This document shows positions 62,233 through 64,000 of a stretch of 64,000 nt of DNA, piece after piece. The DNA comes from Aquibacillus sediminis (lineage in GTDB: Bacteria > Bacillota > Bacilli > Bacillales > Amphibacillaceae). Both the position numbers and the translations under genes were made by a program. The notes under the pieces are model-generated. The model was not told the DNA's origin and ran no database searches. It worked only from the letters and a program-made list of their open reading frames with translations. Numbering within the stretch: position 1 is the first letter of the stretch; each line of letters opens with the position of its first letter. The DNA lies in contig NZ_SZNM01000005.1 in the NCBI RefSeq assembly GCF_005870085.1, positions 124,001-188,000 of the forward strand. The letters run 5' to 3'.

Positions 62233-63147
62233 ATGAAAAAAATCAAACTTGGTACTAGCAATCTAGAAGTTGGTGAGATAGCGTTAGGTTGTATGCGGAT
62301 GGATCGTTTAACGAAAAAAGAAGCTACATATGTGATTGAAAATGCAATGGATGCAGGCGTTGATTTGTTTGATCATGCCGATATTTATGGAAAAGGAAAG
62401 TCAGAGGAAGTATTTGCTGATGCGATTATGTCTCCATCTATGCGAGAGAAAATGGTATTACAAACAAAATGTGGTATTCGCAAAGGATATTTTGATTTTT
62501 CAAAAGAACATATTCTTGCATCTGTGGACGACAGTTTAAAACGTTTAAAAACGGATTATATTGATGTATTATTACTTCACCGTCCAGATACATTGATGGA
62601 GCCTGAAGAAGTGGCAGAGGCATTTACAACTTTAAAAGAGAATGGTAAAGTGCGTCATTTTGGGGTAAGTAACCAAAATCCGTTACAAATGGAATTGTTA
62701 AAGAAATATATGAAGCAAGATTTAATTATTAACCAAATGCAATTAAGTTTGATGCATACACCAATGATTGATGCCGGATTTAATGTGAATATGCAAAATA
62801 ACCCAGCAATTGTACGTGACAGTGGTGTGCTTGAATATAGCCGATTGAATGATATGACAATCCAGGCATGGTCACCATTCCAATATGGGATGATCGAGGG
62901 ACCGTTTATTGGGAATCCGGACTACCCTGAAGTGAATGCTAAATTACAAGAAATGGCAGAAAAGAAGGGGGTAACAGATTCGGCAATTGCGATTGCTTGG
63001 ATTTTACGTCACCCAGCTAACATTCAACCAGTTGTCGGTACGATGAACCCGCAACGGCTAACTAATATCGCAAAAGCATCTGATGTGACATTAACAAGAG
63101 AAGAATGGTATGAACTTTATCGTGCAGCAGGAAACGACTTACCATAA
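62233..63147 (+). CDS. Aldo/keto reductase (YdhF type)
   Basis: 304-residue NAD(P)H-dependent reductase with a TIM barrel. The catalytic tetrad is visible: Asp and Tyr in LFDHADIYGKG (about residues 45-55), Lys in VLQTKCGIR, His in VLLLHRPD. The cofactor end is WILRHPANIQPVVGTMNPQR. Closest to E. coli YdhF-like oxidoreductases. AAAAGAGGTG precedes the ATG. Monocistronic. Confidence 0.9.
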   Translation: MKKIKLGTSNLEVGEIALGCMRMDRLTKKEATYVIENAMDAGVDLFDHADIYGKGKSEEVFADAIMSPSMREKMVLQTKCGIRKGYFDFSKEHILASVDDSLKRLKTDYIDVLLLHRPDTLMEPEEVAEAFTTLKENGKVRHFGVSNQNPLQMELLKKYMKQDLIINQMQLSLMHTPMIDAGFNVNMQNNPAIVRDSGVLEYSRLNDMTIQAWSPFQYGMIEGPFIGNPDYPEVNAKLQEMAEKKGVTDSAIAIAWILRHPANIQPVVGTMNPQRLTNIAKASDVTLTREEWYELYRAAGNDLP

Positions 63148-63165
63148 AACATTAGCTCGTCATAT

Positions 63166-63204
63166 AAAAAGAGTCTAACTTCTACTAGGTTAGACTCTTT
63201 TAAT
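63166..63204 (+). terminator. Terminator after the aldo/keto reductase gene
   Basis: AAAAGAGTCTAAC pairs with GTTAGACTCTTTT, then AATG. Confidence 0.85.
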
Positions 63205-63210
63205 GAACAT

Positions 63211-63655
63211 AAATTGTATTTTGTTTAACCACTGAAGTACAGTGATTATCCAAAATACACGACGGAATAAAAGGAAAACTCGTAAATACGCAGGATCTAG
63301 AGAAAAAGCGCAGGATGATGTAAGAAAAAGCTGTAAATACGCAGGATCTAGAGAAAAAGCGCAGGATGATGTAAGAAAAAGCCGTAATTACGCAGAATCT
63401 AGAGAAAAAGCGCAGGATGATGTAAGAAAAACCCATAAATACGCAAGATCTAGAGAAAAAGCGCAGGAAGATGTAAGAAAAAGCTGTAAATACGCAGGAT
63501 CTAGAGAAAAAGCGCAGGATGATGTAAGAAAAAGCTGTAAATCCGCAAGATCTAGAGAAAAAGTGCAGGATGATGTAAGAAAAATCTTAATACACGTTAT
63601 CATGACAAAACAACAATTAAAAAATTATTATAAATGCTACCGCACACAATACACT
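63211..63655. repeat. Element with six 51-bp tandem repeats (locus 2)
   Basis: Homologous to 29432-29846. Six 51-bp units (about 63286-63583) sit between shared flanks (TACAGTGATT...AAAATACACG and ATACACGTTATCATGACA). The plus frame is open through all units (63242-63688), coding 17-residue repeats of the type KSCKYAGSREKAQDDVR. It lacks a ribosome site and locus 1 is not open, so coding is doubtful. The ends are worn versions of AGCTGTATTATGTGCA. Confidence 0.7.
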
Positions 63656-63707
63656 GAGAATGTTAGTTTTCTAGATCTCCTTGATTAGGTGAGGCAGTAT
63701 ATGATAA

Positions 63708-63746
63708 AGAAAAAAGTTACCAGTTGATGAGCCCTGGTAACTTTTC
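63708..63746 (-). terminator. Terminator of the ROK-family gene
   Basis: AAGTTACCAG / CTGGTAACTT; on the minus strand followed by TTTTC. It also has T's on the plus strand. Confidence 0.7.
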
Positions 63747-63749
63747 CAT

Positions 63750-64000
63750 TTAATGATTTACTGTTACTCGGTTTGTGTCTAAGAAATTAGAAAGGGCAAA
63801 GGAAGCGGACCCTAATGCATTGGAATATACTCCAAGCGCAGATGTTGTAATTGTGATTGATTCCCGATGATAAGTAGACAGTCGCTCATCCAACACACGA
63901 TGTATTGGGTTTAAGATCCAGCTTTCAAATCGAGTCATTCGATTTCCTAATATAATCATCTCAGGATTGAAAGTATTAATGATATTTGTTAACCCAATAC
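63750..64000 (-). CDS. ROK-family protein (NagC/XylR or sugar kinase), C-terminal part
   Basis: The minus-strand frame is open to the window edge and reads IGLTNIINTFNPEMIILGNR, the conserved C-terminal strand of ROK proteins (N-P-E/D-x-I-I-x-G), then about 60 residues ending in FLDTNRVTVNH. The N-terminus lies beyond the window, so repressor (with winged helix) and kinase cannot be told apart; the C-terminal SALGVYSNALGSASFALSNFL is more like the XylR/NagC repressors. Confidence 0.75.
   Translation of the reverse strand, partial: IGLTNIINTFNPEMIILGNRMTRFESWILNPIHRVLDERLSTYHRESITITTSALGVYSNALGSASFALSNFLDTNRVTVNH

Noticed and set aside
63242-63688. Plus-strand 148-codon ORF in repeat locus 2 as a protein gene
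   Set aside because: No ribosome site at the ATG, and the homologous frame at locus 1 has stops. Kept only as an open question.

Overview
The window is a low-GC Firmicute chromosome, most likely a spore-forming Bacillaceae of the Gracilibacillus/Oceanobacillus/Virgibacillus type. The evidence is strong Shine-Dalgarno sites with frequent TTG/GTG starts, a Spo0E-like gene and a YjcZ-like small protein (both sporulation-linked families), a KtrC potassium channel subunit, YwbE, YjaZ, and typical Bacillaceae intergenic repeats. No rRNA, tRNA or CRISPR array is visible.

Layout. 1-2.3 kb: end of a phosphate uptake operon (pstA partial, pstB, phoU). 2.3-5.0 kb: gene-poor stretch with two tiny sporulation-type genes missed by a length cut-off, small membrane proteins, three related RNA-like hairpin motifs, a possible small RNA and GCGGAA repeats. 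5-8.1 kb: HAD hydrolase, ktrC, flavodoxin, and a 41-aa ORF plus membrane protein behind an FNR-like palindrome. 8.2-17.2 kb: glycogen operon glgB-glgC-glgD-glgA-glgP on the minus strand, split before glgP by a repeat element, with a divergent type I pullulanase at 17.4-19.6 kb. 19.7-22.5 kb: lipoprotein, methyltransferase, small Gly/Tyr protein, YjaZ. 22.6-26.7 kb: trehalose operon treP-treA-treR with a readable control region (sigma-A promoter, two TreR-type operators, cre). 26.8-32.1 kb: LTA-synthase-like protein, cold shock protein, a 51-bp-repeat element, a C45 acyltransferase, ywbE and small membrane proteins. 32.4-40 kb: hemerythrin, two small proteins of unknown role and narGHJI. 40-45.8 kb: VOC protein, a second repeat element, an ECF sigma/anti-sigma pair with a matching promoter, an RlmI-like methyltransferase, and fetAB. 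45.8-49.1 kb: a complete transposon inserted exactly at the fetB stop codon and carrying a lipoprotein gene. 49.2-64 kb: acetyltransferase, membrane proteins, rlmN, malic enzyme, a third repeat element, a metallo-beta-lactamase/HhH lipoprotein with a DUF3006 partner, acyl-CoA dehydrogenase, DUF218, FAD oxidoreductase, a DPBB protein, aldo/keto reductase, a second 51-bp-repeat element, and the C-terminus of a ROK regulator at the edge.

How it works together. Much of the window handles alpha-glucans: glycogen synthesis and phosphorolysis, debranching, and trehalose uptake and cleavage under TreR and probable CcpA control. A second theme is respiratory nitrate reduction with a hemerythrin in front. 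The least explained parts are the repeats: 0.5-0.6 kb elements with terminal inverted repeats whose outer sequence matches within an element but differs between elements, and 51-bp-repeat elements that share the terminal sequence AGCTGTATTAT with one of them.
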